This document shows positions 21,612 to 34,750 of a stretch of 64,000 nucleotides of DNA, in pieces (position 1 is the stretch's first letter; each line of letters starts with the position of its first letter). Under the pieces are notes generated by a model that searched no databases, was not told where the DNA came from, and worked only from the letters and a program-made list of their open reading frames with translations. Position numbers and translations under genes: made by a program. The DNA is from Blasia pusilla (lineage: Eukaryota > Marchantiophyta > Marchantiopsida > Blasiales): assembly GCA_050084515.1 (NCBI GenBank), contig CM114273.1:11656001-11720000 (forward strand), read 5' to 3'.

Positions 21612-24600
21612 AGCTAAATCTGCTGCTGCCTCCCCTCCCCATCGCCCCTAGTAAGATTTTCGAGCTCGCACTGCCCATTCCTAATTCGGAACTGTCGATC
21701 ACTCTCACCTCAAGTCCGTGCGCGATCTTGAGGTGTGCGGCAATGTTCTTGCATATCGGCTGCCGAAGTCGATGTGAAATGCATTTGCCCGCGTGCATCT
21801 ACGAATGGGTTCTCGAGTTCGCTGCCCTAGGAAGAGCAATTTTGAGTTTATGCTCTTCGTGTAAGAAAGTTTGTGTGGACGTATTTGTACGAGAAAAAAA
21901 AAATGCGATCGTCGAAGAAAACATGTGCACAGGATCGTTTGCCGTGTCGCCCTCGGAGACAGACGACGCCGTCGACTAGTGGACGCCACACAGGAAGAGG
22001 GATAAGGAATTGTTTCATGCCACGAAGTCGAGGATTTTCCTGTGTGTGTGTCATGTCTTCACACCGTTACGGTTCCGTCCTGAAGAAGGAAATGCCATCT
22101 CCGTAACGTGGTAGCCACGCTTGCTCCCGCGGTTGGCTGGGTGGCTGGGTTGGAACTCCCGAATCGGAAGGATATGCGCTTGGGTTTCGTCTCGAGCTGG
22201 TCGGTCAAAGCACCTCGGCAGATCTTCTAAAGCATCACCTTGTTCACGGTTTCTACACTATTCTTTGGAGAGTTACGCAGAACGTGCCCCCTTCCAGATG
22301 ACCGGACCACCGCTTTCGTCAGGGATGTCTCCGCCAGAGACTCACGTTTCACTAGGGAAGAGAGAGGCGGCTCATGCAATGCTGGATATGGTGAATGAAT
22401 AATGTCTTGTAGAACGGGGAGGAGGCCACACTAGAGCTCGAAGACTTGCACACTTACCGGTGGCCTGCTCGAATACCCGACCAGCGATTCTACTGGTAGA
22501 GCGACATCCTTCTTGGGTGACTTGATGAGGAGGTTTAGCACGTAAATTGATTTTGTTTCAAAATTTTTCGTATATAAATTGATTTCCTTAGTAAAAAACG
22601 GGGACATAATCTTTCATGTGGACTTCATCTTAAAAGTGATCGCAAAATTATCACAAAATAAGCAGTTGACATGTCTACGTCAAAACATAAGAGAGAGTTT
22701 GCAAAAGAAATGAAAAAGAGTTTATGACGTAAAAGGTGCTCTAGGCAATATTTGTCTGTGTAAGGAAATCATACACTAAACCTTTGCAAACAATAAGGAT
22801 CCAGTCAGCCCCCTTTCAAGAATAGATTCAATTCTATCTCACCCTCAAGTTTCAATTTGGAGTTTTTCAAAACAATTTCACTTCTGGCGGAGGTTTGCTA
22901 GAATTTTTGGGATCTTTGGATCTCCTCATATCCTAAAAATGCTCATCGATCTTCAAATGTAATTTCACACACTTAGCCCTTTTTATAATGCAACCCTTTG
23001 GTTACAATGATATCAAGGCGTTACGCCTGTTTTTGATACATGTTGTTTCAAGCATTTTGATCTCGTCCTTGCATGTCAAGGTGTTTCAATCGCTTTGGTA
23101 ATAGGCATATGAGGCAGGTTCAAGATGTGGGAGATGCCGCTTCTAAACCATTAGGTGCCATTAAGAGTGATTATGCTCTTGGTGAAGTTGGCTTATTGGG
23201 GTTGCCGTGGGTTGGTAGTGGCCATGGTGTTCTTGATTTTTAAAGTTCCCCTCCTTATTCTTCCTATGGGTTCATTTATCTCCTTTTAATTCTGGTATTA
23301 TTTGTCCTTTATCTCAATCATAGATAGGTGATTTTTCACTCACCTTTTTGTCATCTCTACTTTCCTATGTTGCTTTCTCCTCAAATATCAATTTTGGGTG
23401 TGCTTGGTCTTCTTATTCTTAGCATAGCATCTTGGCTCTTTTCATATAAAGTGGGGTTTCTAGTTTTGCTTCCTTCTCGGTTGGAGGCCTATTTTGGTGT
23501 ATGGAGAATATTTTAGGTCAATTCCTTCATACATCTTTGTTACTTACTCAACAATTTACCTCACTTCTTTGCCCTCGAATACTTTTGCTATCTCCTTAGG
23601 TTTATATTCTTAAATTTTTTAATACCATAGAGTTTGCTCCGTTTCTCTAAAGTTCAATTTTTTTTATCCTTCTTGGAATGCTTTTCAATTATAAACTCGC
23701 CTTTTTCTTATTGTAACTCCCCTCCTCTAATTATGACTTTTATCCTAATATGTTTATGTTATAACAGTTCCTTATATTCACACTTATCTTAAATAATCTG
23801 TCTATTTATGGTTCTATAATTATGGAGTTGGACAATCTATCTCCTCACTTATCTAGTTTTATATGCTTTTTCCTCAACTGTGACCTCTCCCCACCGTTCC
23901 CCTCCTCATTGAATTTCTCGCCATTTTCCTTATGATATTTATACGCCCATTACACTCTACAATTCTTCCATATCCTCCTCTTATCCCCTCTCTATCTCTT
24001 CCTACTCATTATAACCTCGATCCATTTTTACCGAATCTAACTACTTTGTCATCCATCATACATCTTATCTTAACTCTTACTTCCAACTCCCATCTTTTGT
24101 ATCTTGTCCCTCCTCTTGCATATCTTGTGGTAAAGAGTTTGCTCTTACTAAGATCAAAAGACATCAATAGTATTGTCGATCCATGCATGGGGCTTCAATC
24201 CCTAATCTGATACCCTCTCCTATTGCACTTTGTCCTACAACTACTAAGATATGTTGAGGCAAATTGATCTCCTCACTCTTTCCATCCTTGTATCCTCGCT
24301 TGTATCCCTTATCCTAGATTGTAAACACATATTTCTATCGCTCTTCATCCCATCACCCAACAAGCATTTCTTCTCCCATCATGAAGGTTAACGCATAGTC
24401 CTTTGCTAGAATGAATATGTATGAATATATTTATATTTAAATTTAAATAAAGATGTCAACTCTCGGTACTTCCTATTCCTCTTTCTCCATTGGGTTATAT
24501 GGGTCTTCCTCTAAGGGAAGGTCTGGCCGATCATCGCAAAGCCTGCTTGCATACTCAATGCTTTATGCATGGCGATTGGAACAATCTTCAAAATGAGCAT

Positions 24601-25600
24601 TTATTTTGTGACACTTATAACCAAATGCACACCAACATAGAACATAAGAATTCTACTGGGCTCATACTAGGATGCGTATGTGTAATGGTCTCATGAGCAG
24701 GATTGAGTTTTAGAAGCAAGATGAGAGCCTAAATGACCATCGTGTATAATCATACTTATGATCCAAAGGAACATGACTAAACGTAAGGTAGAACTTGAGA
24801 ATAGCTCAAGTCCTACAAGAGTTGGATTTTAAGGAGGCGACAATCTAGCTTGGAATTGGATTGAGTTTTTGCCAGTTCTCCATATTTGAAGTCGTAGCAA
24901 CTAGGCCCACAATGCATTTGTGATGAATAAGGTAGCATTGGAAACTTTGTGATAAGTCGTTTCCAATACACCAAAGATCAAAACAAATACACAAGAAAAA
25001 CTCTTGAAACACATACAAAATAGTTTGGATTGAGGTTCAAAAGTAGTGGCCCAAGATGAATATGTTGGAAGGAGGGGCCAACGATCTCTAGAACTTTATA
25101 TAAAGGGGAGGTTATCCAAGGGAATTTCGAGCCAAAACCCCTTGAGAACTACAAGTTTGAAGCAAGGACATCAAATGGAGTGTGACATTAGTGTTGGGAT
25201 TTTGAAACTTAATAAACTACAGTTACTCTAGTTTTGGATCCTAAATTTGGGCCTTCTCTCAAGTCTTGGTTAAACACTGGTCTAAGGTTCATTGGGCAGT
25301 TGTGATTGCTAGGCACACTAACGCTATTTCCAATGTCCTCGACTATCAAGAAAGTTTATCCCAAGTCTTCTATGACTTTCCTATATTCTATAGGGAGGGG
25401 TTAGGTTAATATCTGACCATATTTAGGATTGTTGAGCTAAATAAGGAGTGGCCCAAGGCCTAGAAAAAAAAATCAATGCTGGTGGCCCCAAAATATGACT
25501 AATATAAGTGTGTTTAGGTGCAAATAAGTAATGGGAGCGTGACTTATTAACCACAAGCTTTATAAAATGGAGGTTCAAGAAATACCTATAAGACTATTTA
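21612..25600. other. Intergenic DNA without recognised features
   Basis: The first 900 bases are GC-balanced and include the MOT1 3' UTR. After about 22550 the sequence is AT-rich, with long pyrimidine-rich stretches on the plus strand (23.3-24.3 kb). Frames are short, and I recognise no domain, RNA gene or transposon end. Parts may be decayed retroelement, since the stretch leads into the non-LTR remnant that follows. Confidence 0.4.
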
Positions 25601-25639
25601 CTTCAAGTAGAGGCCTTAGCAGCAAATCATCCTACTCAA

Positions 25640-27590
25640 TGTGTCAATCATTGGAGACTTTCAATATAACAATGCATTTGATGTAGCCAAATTTTGGGTT
25701 AAGTTTGTGAGTTTTCATGTACGTCTCAAGCATTGGGACCTCTCTCTCCTTAAGTTCCAAGTGCAGAAAAATTGGTACTCTTGGAAGCTCTTCACACTCC
25801 TTAAAATGGCAATGCACCATCTTTTATGGAAGACGATATAACCGATTTTGATTTAAAACTTGACTAGATTGGAAGTTTTCATGAGAGTGTTTTTTCATAC
25901 TCCTTGCTTATCAAGAGGCACACTATTAGACATGGTTTTGTAATGACCTTATCCTAATAGATTCAACAAGTGGCTTATCTCCCTATATAAAGTGTACACA
26001 TATCGAGTTTAGTCATTTACTATACTCTATCTTTGGACTCTCATGGACTTGTTGTTCATTGGCCGTGGATAAGCCTCCTATTGGAGAGGTTCTCTCCAAG
26101 AGCCAAAGGAAAATGAATGAGTCCATCTCTTTGCTTGGAATTTGGTTCCCGCTTTAGTGCTCATTTTCTTCCTCGCGAATTTAGAGTGCTAATTGTTGGT
26201 GGTTGTAAGATAGTGGTTCGTGGGATGCAATCCATTCCTTTTATTCATTCACATTGGATAGTGATGCAAGTTGATATGGATAACACACTTGATTCAACTA
26301 AACCTTGTACAATATATTTTAGGAATTACACTATGTAGTAGGAAAACTATTGAGTCAAATCCTATTTTTCTGCTCCTCTTATGTCTATCACGCGCCCATT
26401 ATCTATTTTCACTATAATACTTCTAAAGAATATAATATTTTCCAATGTGCATTCTAAATTTATTCATACTTATATCCACTTTATGGAGAAAATATTAAAA
26501 AAAAATTTAGTCCAATGTAATAGATGTCAAGTATGATATGCTTCATGCCTTCTTTCAACATTCATTCTACCTACTCCTAATTCTATCATCTATATCCAAG
26601 GGATTTAAGTTCTTGGTTTTCCAACTAGCTTCATCATTATGTATCCAAGTTCTCAACTAGCTTGCCTATTGCTTTTGGAAGTCTAATTGACGCTTTCCTC
26701 CACAATCACATTTGCAACAATCGTTTTTTTTTTGTAGTTAAGCTTTGGTTCCCCTCCCCACCTTGCCCAAGGAGACACACCTATGTTGATAAATCATATG
26801 GCCTATGTCAAGGAGGGATGTCTGTTATTCCAAGAAAAATTGGGATGTGCTTGTGCCTTTCTTCCATTTACTTTCCAAGCTATTATCACCCTTTTCAATC
26901 CATTGATAATATAAGAGTTTGATTTACTTTAAGAGCTTACCTCTTAGAAAATAAAATTTTCAAGACTTCTCTCTGTGGTAACGTCTAATATTCATGATGC
27001 TTGTGTGCATTCATATGCCAATATAAGAGGATAACCTTGACTTAGTGCAAATCCTCTTATTCTTCCATTTCTTCTTCCCTAGAGTTTATTTTTTATAGAA
27101 CTATGATAACGTCTTAGACTTTCTAATCATTTTCTTCTATGCGTGCCTCATTTTGTACACGGAAGCCCATTATTGCAAATGGAATCCATATTTTCCAATG
27201 TGCAAATAGTCCAGAACGAAGAACAACCTATGATATGATAAGAGAGGAAATAACATTGATATTTTTTTCTATACGATATACTGTTGGGCAAGAGTTACTA
27301 CATATCCTACCTTCTACTACACAAACAATCTCTAGATGAGATTACTTAGGTATGCCCTGAGGTGACTTTGGTGTATTGGATGATGTGGTGGTTGTTGATC
27401 CAATAAATTCTGACTTGATTTGTCGAACAAAAAATACTAAAGGTTTTGTGTCCAATGCAATAACAAGAATGAAGGAGTTAAGTTTTGCGGTGAGAGATGC
27501 GAAAGATAGATTTATTCCTTTTGCAGTGGATTTTTTTGGCATAGATATGTATCTTTTGATACTTTCTTGAAAACATCTACTCACCACTCC
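25640..27590 (+). pseudogene. Decayed non-LTR retrotransposon (reverse transcriptase and C-terminal endonuclease-like region)
   Basis: Fragments line up in the order expected of one ORF. At 26117-26338 a frame reads GSRFSAHFLPREF...GGCKIVVRGMQ...WIVMQVDM.N, the pattern of the reverse transcriptase finger and palm blocks leading to the first catalytic Asp (VDM). At 27139-27339 is HIFQCANSPERRTTYDMIRE, matching the position of CPVGGERIATHDVVRD in the copy at 11.5-12.3 kb. At 27376-27570 is VVVVDPINSDLICR...FIPFAVDFFG, the strand-rich C-terminal block. Stops and frameshifts separate them. SIIGDF at about 25650 might be an endonuclease trace. It is a different, older family than the copies at 10-13 kb. 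Confidence 0.6.
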
Positions 27591-28326
27591 CTAGAGAATC
27601 ATCAACTTGTCCCTTCTTATAGTTATTCTCTCTTCCATGTCACTAATTTATTTTGATAATAGGTAGTTCAACATACACAAGCATTGACATTCATACCTTG
27701 AGCTCGAATGGTTGGGGGCCATTTACCTTCTCATCCATTCATGTTCGTGTTCGTGTCATACTTATTTCAAGCTCTTAATTGCAAAGTTTGTTCAATTTTT
27801 AAATTTTTTTTGTGCACGCTTATTACTATTTTTTTTTGCATATGTTTCCTTCCTCCTTCCCCTCTTGGGATGTTGTTTCCTCTTCTTGTCCTTCTTTGGA
27901 GGTGTTTTTAAATTATTAAGTGGATACAAAAATTTAAAAGTTTTCGTCTTCTACAATGATAAGGGAAGAAGATACAACAAGAAATAGGGCCATGCTATTT
28001 TACCGTCATATGTTGGATGGAAGCAAGGAAAAAATGGACAAAGTTGATTTTTTCCATTTAGAGGGTTTTTTTATTCTTATTATTATATTCTATCTCACTA
28101 GATTTTTAATTTTTTAATTTTTTTAAAGTTTTAGGAGGAAAATGTAAAATATAGGTTGGAAAGAAAATTTCAACGCTAGGTTAAAGACAAAAAAAATTAG
28201 GAAATAGGATGTCGGTAGGATAGTAGTAATTTTTCCCACAATGATGAGAAGGATTTTCTTTCTGAAACGGGGATAGGATGTTTGACGAGTCAATGAGTAT
28301 TTCCTTTCTCCTAAACAAAGATGTTG

Positions 28327-28640
28327 TGTGCATACACATCACTACACAACATCAAATACATAAAACATTAGACTCACACATTCAACCATGGGGTCAAGAT
28401 ATAGAGGTAAGTAGCCAAAATATTTTAGTATACTTCAAAAGACGGATTCTGTCAAAGTGTCGTAGGAATCATTTCATTTCGATAACCAAAGACGTGATAA
28501 TTTTTATGTGCATATATATTACTACACAACATATATTGCATACATTTTTGTCACTAATCAAATACAAAAATACTAGACTCAGACATTCAACCATGGAGTT
28601 CAAATACGGAGGCCAGTACCTACCAAAATATCTCCAATCA
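28327..28640 (+). repeat. Two diverged direct repeats of about 110 bases
   Basis: The landmarks GTGCATA..AT.ACTACACAACAT, AATACA.AAA.ATTAGACTCA.ACATTCAACCATGG and CCAAAATAT occur in the same order at about 28327-28430 and 28508-28635. Nothing coding is associated with them. Confidence 0.6.
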
Positions 28641-28762
28641 AATAGAACTAGTCTCTCAAAAATAGAAAGTTAGTGTGGTCACCTTAATTTTATTTGCCCA
28701 TGAAATCTGAACGGATATAATGCAAAAATATACAATAGTAGTTGAGGAGGGAATGATTAGTG

Positions 28763-28886
28763 TGGGAGGAAACTTTAACTTCAAGTCTCTTTTAGAAGAA
28801 TTGAAACTCTTTTTAAAGGTGAAATGGGAGGAAACTTTAACTTAAAGTCTCTTTTAGAAGAATTGAAACTCTTTTTAAAGGTGAAT
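28763..28886 (+). repeat. Tandem duplication, two 62-base units
   Basis: Unit one (28763-28824) and unit two (28825-28886) both begin TGGGAGGAAACTTTAACTT and end TTTTTAAAGGTGAA. They differ at only one or two bases, so the duplication is recent. Confidence 0.85.
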
Positions 28887-29627
28887 TATGAAACATGACA
28901 TATAACATATATGAACTAGAAACAAGGCTATTCACTAAATTATGTGTAGTTAAGTACAAATGGAAGATATAATAATTTCATCTATTTTAGAATTAAAAGA
29001 AGGTAATTTATGAAAAACTGATTCTATAGGAAAGGAAACCTTGTCATAAATTATCTTTTCCTTTTCATAAAATTGGGATTTTTTGGAAAAATTAATCCAT
29101 ACCATAATCATAAGCTTGATCTCTACATCTTAATTATGGACCCTATAACGATTATGGCTCCTATTTTCTGCCTCTCCATCTAATCTATCTACTTCTCCTC
29201 CACAAACTTTTGATAATTAATTTCTCCCTTCGCTTTTCAAAGGGCCATACACACTAGTTGCATTGCATGTGACATAAAAGATATAAATTACATAATATAT
29301 GCTCAAATTTATATTATTATTGGAAAATTCCCTTTTACTTTTCAATTCCTTTTCAATTAACACTTTCAACCACTAGGATCTGGTTTTTCTTTTGAACCAA
29401 TAAAATCATAAAATAATTTAAAATGACACTGAAAAAATTTAAAAACTAATATGTATCATCACATGAGACTGCCCTTTTCATTTCACAAACATCTCTCTTA
29501 TTAACGCTTTCTATTACTATGGTCATTAGTCTCTTAAACCAATAGAGTTATTCAAAATTAATTCAAAATGACATTTGAAAACTTTAAAAATAGTGGATTC
29601 CATATATGTTTAAATAAAATAATATCT

Positions 29628-29792
29628 ATACTATTAAAAGAGTATGGGGTCTCAAGCAGGGACTTTCTCCACATGACATGTATGCATTTTAGGCCCTTCC
29701 CGTGTCAATATGTGGCGGGTTTAACAGGAGCTAACAATTAAATTAAGGGGGACGGGGCCGGTTTCACCCGTGCATCGCACAAGCGCCGGCTA
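29628..29792 (+). mobile_element. Helitron-like short element
   Basis: It begins TCTATACTATTAAAAGAG and ends with a short hairpin CCGTGCATCGCAC.. followed by GGCTA. The TC start, the hairpin about 10 bases from the end and the CTA-type end fit a non-autonomous Helitron. It encodes nothing. Confidence 0.5.
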
Positions 29793-29811
29793 TTATATTA
29801 TTAAAATAGGA

Positions 29812-30033
29812 CTAGTAAAATGCCTGTCCGATGCACAGGAAATACAAAAGTGTCTAAAGAGTTTTTCCTAGTGTGTAGCCCGTGAAGGGAAGGGATTAAT
29901 GATGCTACACACAAATTCAAACTTTTTTCTTGCTGCCCGTAGCATGTGAAACATTTTATTGCTGCCGAGTTACCATGTGTCAAGTAGAGAGGTGTTTGCA
30001 AATCAAGAAGGCACTCTCCCATAATAATATAGA
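29812..30033 (-). mobile_element. Helitron-like short element (TCTATATTATTATGGGAGAG family)
   Basis: On the minus strand it runs from TCTATATTATTATGGGAGAG (30033) to the hairpin CTGTGCATCGGACAG and ends TTTTACTAG (29812-29815). These are the TC start, terminal stem-loop and CTAG end of Helitrons. A second, 3'-truncated copy follows head-to-tail at about 30034-30232. Confidence 0.65.
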
Positions 30034-30232
30034 AAAATAAAAAAGTGTTTGAAGAGGTAGTGTATAGCCCTTGAAGGGAAGAGACCCAATGATGCTACAT
30101 ATGAATTCAAATTTTTTTCTTGGTGCTCGTAGCATGTGAAACATTTTCTTGTTGCCCAATTGCCACGTGTCAAGGAGAGAGATGTTTGCTAATCAAGAAT
30201 ACACTCTCCCATAATAATATAAATGGGGTTTG
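30034..30232 (-). mobile_element. Second Helitron-like copy, 3'-truncated, in tandem
   Basis: It repeats the body of the preceding element (TATATTATTATGGGAGAGTG start, ACGTGTCAAGGAG-type block, AGCATGTGAAACATTTT, GCTATACAC-type block) but lacks the terminal hairpin. Confidence 0.6.
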
Positions 30233-30384
30233 AAAAAACTCATCCTCTAGTGTACTTTTGCAACCTTCATGTATCGAAAGGTGTATGTTTAAACAAAAAA
30301 ACTTACAAGAAAAATTAAGAAATGATATATTTAACGAACGTACTTTCCCATGATGATTTTTTCACCCGTGCACAAACATGATGC

Positions 30385-30575
30385 CAATTTATATTATTAT
30401 CGGATAAAACCATCTTGACATGCAAACACTTCTATGTTTGACATACGACAATTCTACAACAAGAAAATATTTCACCTTCAACGAATAAAATAATAATAAT
30501 TTAAATTTATGCACAACTTATTAATCCTTGAACATCCTAAATTCCCGTGCATTGCTGCGCCATCCTACTAATAAA
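30385..30575 (+). mobile_element. Helitron-like short element, worn
   Basis: It follows the family order: TTATATTATTATCGG, ATGCAAACACTTCTATG, ACAACAAGAAAATATTTCAC, TTATGCACAACTTATTAATC, then CCCGTGCATTGCTGCG and CTACTAATA at the end. Confidence 0.55.
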
Positions 30576-30599
30576 TATTAAAAAGGAAATGCCGCATAA

Positions 30600-32287
30600 A
30601 AATAATATTTAAAGATGAGGTCAGCACGCCCTTAACTTCATAGCGGTCAAACTCCGATACATTGAAACATCACATATTGACGGGTTGCGCGCAACTCTCC
30701 TCCCGAGCAATATCTGATTGCGTTGCATAGGAAACCCAAATTGCAGATGGACAAGATCGACTGGTTTCCCCCCCAACCCTAGAAAACACCCGTGCATCTT
30801 CTGCATCTGTGACGCAGTTTTGCATGGAAGTCGAGTGTGTGTGTGGGGTGGGAGACGATCGTGCGAGTACGGGAGGACACGGTCGTGGAAGTACCACGCA
30901 TCTTTATGGGTTTCGGACCAAGTGATTATCGAACGGAACACGTATGGGATTCTTATCGCATGTGAGGACTGGGTATGGAGATGATAACGAGCTCGCGGTT
31001 TGGCCGAGGCAATCTGTAGACGCTGAAGGTTGCGCGCGTTAGCACTGGGTGTCCGGTGCACCACTTCGGAAGTTGTGATCATTCGGAAACATTGATGGGT
31101 GCCAGCGATTCAGGGAGTGCTGAGGTTGCAAAGCCCCGGTGGTCGTAATCCTTGCGAGGTCTGAAATCAGGGTATGCGACCTTTCGATTGTGCTGCGATT
31201 GCGATGTGATGCGCAGAGGGTTTACGTATTGAGTCGTTCGGTTTTTGACAAAATAAATTTATTTTTTCTCTCGGAACTCACCGATTTCGCGAATCGGTGG
31301 GCGATTTTGTAATCGTCTTCATTGCGGATGAATCTTTGTTCAGTGGAATGTTAACGTGATGGTTTTGCGAAGTGATGGGAGGAGGTTCTCGTCGGCAATT
31401 CAGATGGTTGAGGAGTTGAGTTTTTTCGCCAGATACGGATGGCGGGTCGTACTGCATGCGGGGTGTGACAGTTTTGTGAGGATTAGCGTACGTTCGTAGG
31501 TCGTGGTGGTGAGGAACTTGATCGGCGATTAACGCTTCCGGAATCTGCCGCGATGTTCTCGTGCAGCTTCCCCACTCCTGATTCTGGAAGTATGGTTTCA
31601 GTGGGATTCTTTTAGGCGCCATCTTGGTAAGGAGCTTTCTCAGCACTCCTGGAAGGTAACTAACTAGTTCTGTCTATGCGGTAAGATTTCCTTGTCATCG
31701 GGGATTTGTCAGCCGGGGCCCTTCGTGCCCGATCATGAGTCCGTTTTAGGAGACGGAATCGATGACGTTCTGATTCGTAGATTTGAATCTGATGGTTGAA
31801 ACGTATGTGGTCTTGCACAGATTTTGGACACTCCAACTTCACAACTGCGTTTCCTCTTGGTTTTCTTGCGTCGCAGATTTGTTGGTATCTTCCTAATTTT
31901 CGCACATTTTGTCAGTCGCTACCTTTTCTTCGACTGAAGACCTTCTCTTGGAGACTGTGCGTGGAGAAGTCCTCCTTGTTTCTCGTTTTGGTAGGGAATA
32001 CTATGAGAGTACAGTCGTACCGGTCGAACGCAGGTCTGCTCGTTTGTGTAAACGCGCGTAACACTTCCGTTTCAGAAGTAGTCTGCAAATTCTCTGTGCC
32101 AAGGGGATGATCGGCCCTCTGTTACAGTGCCTTCTTGCCATTTTCTCTACCATTTGGGCCAGAGGACGGTGAAGTGAAGTCACTAGTGTGCGTAGTCTGT
32201 CAAATCCAAGCATCCACACTCACTGGAGCAGAAGCTGTGTCATTCCCGCAGGCACGTCTCCGCTGCCGATCCCTCTGCGGAGCGATC
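30600..32287. other. 5' flank and probable 5' UTR of DET2
   Basis: GC content is higher than in the DNA to the left. Several frames of 60-150 codons are open on both strands but contain no domain, and they overlap one another, as expected of non-coding GC-rich DNA. The promoter and 5' UTR of DET2 must be here. A 5' UTR intron is possible (a candidate donor GGTAACTAAC at about 31654) but not demonstrable by eye. Confidence 0.45.
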
Positions 32288-33058
32288 ATGATAAAGCTGC
32301 ACGATGAAGCGTGGTATCCTCGGATGTTGTGGGGATCGTTCGCCCTCGCAATATTCACCTATTTACTGTTGCGATATGTGACCGCACCCTATGGCCGTCA
32401 TGTGAAACGCGGATGGGGCCCCGCCATGGGGGTTCGTGAAGGCTGGGTCGTGATGGAGAGTCCCGCTCTGTGGGCGATGATTCTCTTCTACTCGATGGGC
32501 GACCACAAACTCGACCGCATTCCGCTGACATTGCTGAGATTCAACCAGGTACATTACTTAAACAGGACCCTCATCTATCCTCTGCGGCTGAAGGTGCGCG
32601 GTAAGGGAATGCCTATGATAGTTGTGGCGGCCGGCGTCGCGTTTAATGTGCTCAACGCTTACCTCCAAGGACGCTGGCTCTCACACTACGGATCGTACGA
32701 CGGCTCTTGGCTCTCGAGTCCGCAATTCGTAATTGGAGCGTGTGCGTTTATCACGGGTTTCCTGACCAATTTCTGGGCGGACCATGTGCTTCTGTCGCTC
32801 AGAACAGACGAAGACGATCGGAGTTACAAGATACCCAGAGGTGGTTTGTTCCAGTACGTCACCTGCCCGAATTACTTCGGGGAAATGCTAGAATGGCTGG
32901 GATGGGCCATAATGACCTGGTCCCCTGCAGGTCTCTTCTTCTTTGTTTACACAGTCGCAAACCTAGCTCCCAGAGCTGCTGCTAATCATCGATGGTACCA
33001 TGTCAAATTCAACGACTATCCGAAGGAGCGCAAAATGCTAGTTCCCTTCCTGCTATAA
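32288..33058 (+). CDS. DET2: Steroid 5-alpha-reductase, DET2 type
   Basis: The 256-residue product is an NADPH-dependent 3-oxo-5-alpha-steroid 4-dehydrogenase of the ER membrane. In flowering plants DET2 reduces campestenone-type intermediates in brassinosteroid synthesis. Several hydrophobic helices are visible (about 14-32, 52-70, 109-127, 145-163, 205-228). Family signatures are APYGRH (33-38), HYLNRTLIYPLRL (89-101) and IPRGGLFQYVTCPNYFGEML (182-201), continuing EWLGWA; the C-terminus ends in the basic YPKERKMLVPFL. The Met at 32288 is chosen although the frame is open from 32135, because it places APYG at residue 33 exactly as in Arabidopsis DET2 (262 residues). The gene is intronless. 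A seedless plant need not use it for brassinosteroids; another steroid substrate is possible. Confidence 0.95.
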   Translation: MIKLHDEAWYPRMLWGSFALAIFTYLLLRYVTAPYGRHVKRGWGPAMGVREGWVVMESPALWAMILFYSMGDHKLDRIPLTLLRFNQVHYLNRTLIYPLRLKVRGKGMPMIVVAAGVAFNVLNAYLQGRWLSHYGSYDGSWLSSPQFVIGACAFITGFLTNFWADHVLLSLRTDEDDRSYKIPRGGLFQYVTCPNYFGEMLEWLGWAIMTWSPAGLFFFVYTVANLAPRAAANHRWYHVKFNDYPKERKMLVPFLL

Positions 33059-34430
33059 GGGCGAACCCTTGTCCCCCAAAATCTCTGCGCTTCGCCTCAA
33101 GACACCTAGCAGCTCTCAGTGTGCATTCACATACCCCTAGGACTTCTTGCTGGAGGATGAGACGACAGGTCTCTTGATGCTGAATCGGAACTCTCGCTCT
33201 TGAGACTGAGCGCCGAGAGGGTGGCTGTCATCACGGAGTTTTGAAGCTGGGTGTCTAGAGCTGGTGCCATTAGAGCTGCATGTGCGTAGGGAAACGTCTA
33301 CCGGCTGAGTCGTTCGTTGTTCGTCGATATGAGAACGTACTTCTGGGGTAAGCGGAGCATTATGCTTGAGGAGGGTGAGTGTGCTTTGGCGTTTCACTGA
33401 GGCAGGATCTCTGCGAGTGTCGTCTAACCAAGCAGCACTGTTCCAATTCAAGTTCTTGGTATGATTTTTTTATTTTAGTGACAGGTTTGGTGTAGTAGGA
33501 AGAACAATTAGGAAGGGCACATGGGAAGGATCATTGTAGACGGGATCTGAAGAAGATAGACTTGAGAGGAGAGAAGGCCGGCACTTTGGTGGCGTAGATT
33601 CTGGATGGACAAATGTATGTTGCCATTTTATTTGGCCATGTGAATCGCACATGTTCTTTTGCTGGAAAGGAAAGAATATGTAAGTCCAATCCAATTGTAA
33701 AAGGCTTAAATGACAAATGAAAACTCTTTCTTCTTGCGAAATGACCATGGGTACTTTAAGACTATATACCATTGTAAATTTTGAAAAGGACCGCCGCCTG
33801 AAAGTCCTAATAGGATTGCCAAGTGTCAAAGGAGAAGAGATTGCCAAATGAAAAAGTATTCCCATAATAATATAGCTGGATTTTAGAAATTCATGTGTTT
33901 AGAAGTGGATATTCTCGTTATTTAGTTCACTTCCATCATTTTTACATTGATGCCGGCGGCGAGCCTCCTTGTTTGACAATGGGATGACAAGAAAATCGGT
34001 TTTAGCACAGGGAGGAAGAATTATTTTTAATTTTTTTGATAGCAAGGATCTGAATCACAAACAAAATCATAAAACCTTAACATATAAGACTAGACTTTTG
34101 CCCAACTTGAAAGTCTTCCATAGGGTCCATATTGCGTATATTATGGTATGGTGGAGACCATGCAAACAACTCATTCCACTAATTGAGATCACATCATAAA
34201 CTATTTTGATGCTTCAAAGTTTCTTGATCTTTTCCCATACCTCTATGCCAATTCAGATCATAACATGTAACATCATAAGCCACTTTCTAGGAGTTATGTT
34301 TTTCATAACAAGTCCATGCTAGCGGCCAAGAGCTTGCATTTGTAGTGGCTTCGAAAGGTCTCCATTAGCGTGAAAATAGCAACCAACTACCCTAGAGATT
34401 AGTGTTTTTCTTACAAACTAAGTAATCGCA
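33059..34430. other. 3' flank of DET2 and AT-rich spacer
   Basis: The first about 400 bases probably include the DET2 3' UTR. Near 33873 (minus) is a Helitron-like start TATATTATTATGGGAAT followed by TTGACACTTGGCAATCC, 3'-truncated. No gene was seen. Confidence 0.4.
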
Positions 34431-34750
34431 TCTACATTATTATGGGAGAGTGCCCTTTCATTTTGCAATCACTTCTCCTTTTGACACTTGGCACTTTCAA
34501 CCAATCAGATCGTCCACTTTCTAAACTAATAGGATCGTATGAAATTAATTTTATCTATATTATTATGGAAGATTGCCCTTTCATTTTGCAAACAATTCTC
34601 CTTTAGACACTTGGCACTTTCATCCAATAAGATCGTTTGCTTTCTAAACCAATAGGATCCTTCAAAATTAATTTTAAATAACATTTGAAAACTTTGAGAG
34701 TTAATTCTAGAAAATAAATTAAACCCGTGCATCGCATAGGCTTACATTAG
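34431..34750 (+). mobile_element. Two Helitron-like copies in tandem
   Basis: The first starts TCTACATTATTATGGGAGAG at 34431. The second starts TCTATATTATTATGGAAGAT at 34554 and continues through the same body (TTGACACTTGGCACTTTCA, AACCAATAGGATC) to ACCCGTGCATCGCATAGGCT and TACATTAG. The first copy lacks the terminal hairpin, and the second keeps it. Confidence 0.6.

Larger units (their letters stand above)
27591..29600. other. AT-rich intergenic DNA
   Basis: No gene is recognised. The stretch contains the local duplications listed separately. From about 29320 there are worn copies of the sequence found at 34431-34750 (a TTATATTATTATTGG start, CTTTCAACCACTAGGATC, AACCAATA blocks). Confidence 0.4.

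Noticed and set aside
31278-31646. 122-codon minus-strand frame upstream of DET2
   Set aside because: No recognisable domain and surrounded by overlapping frames in both orientations; likely promoter or 5' UTR sequence.
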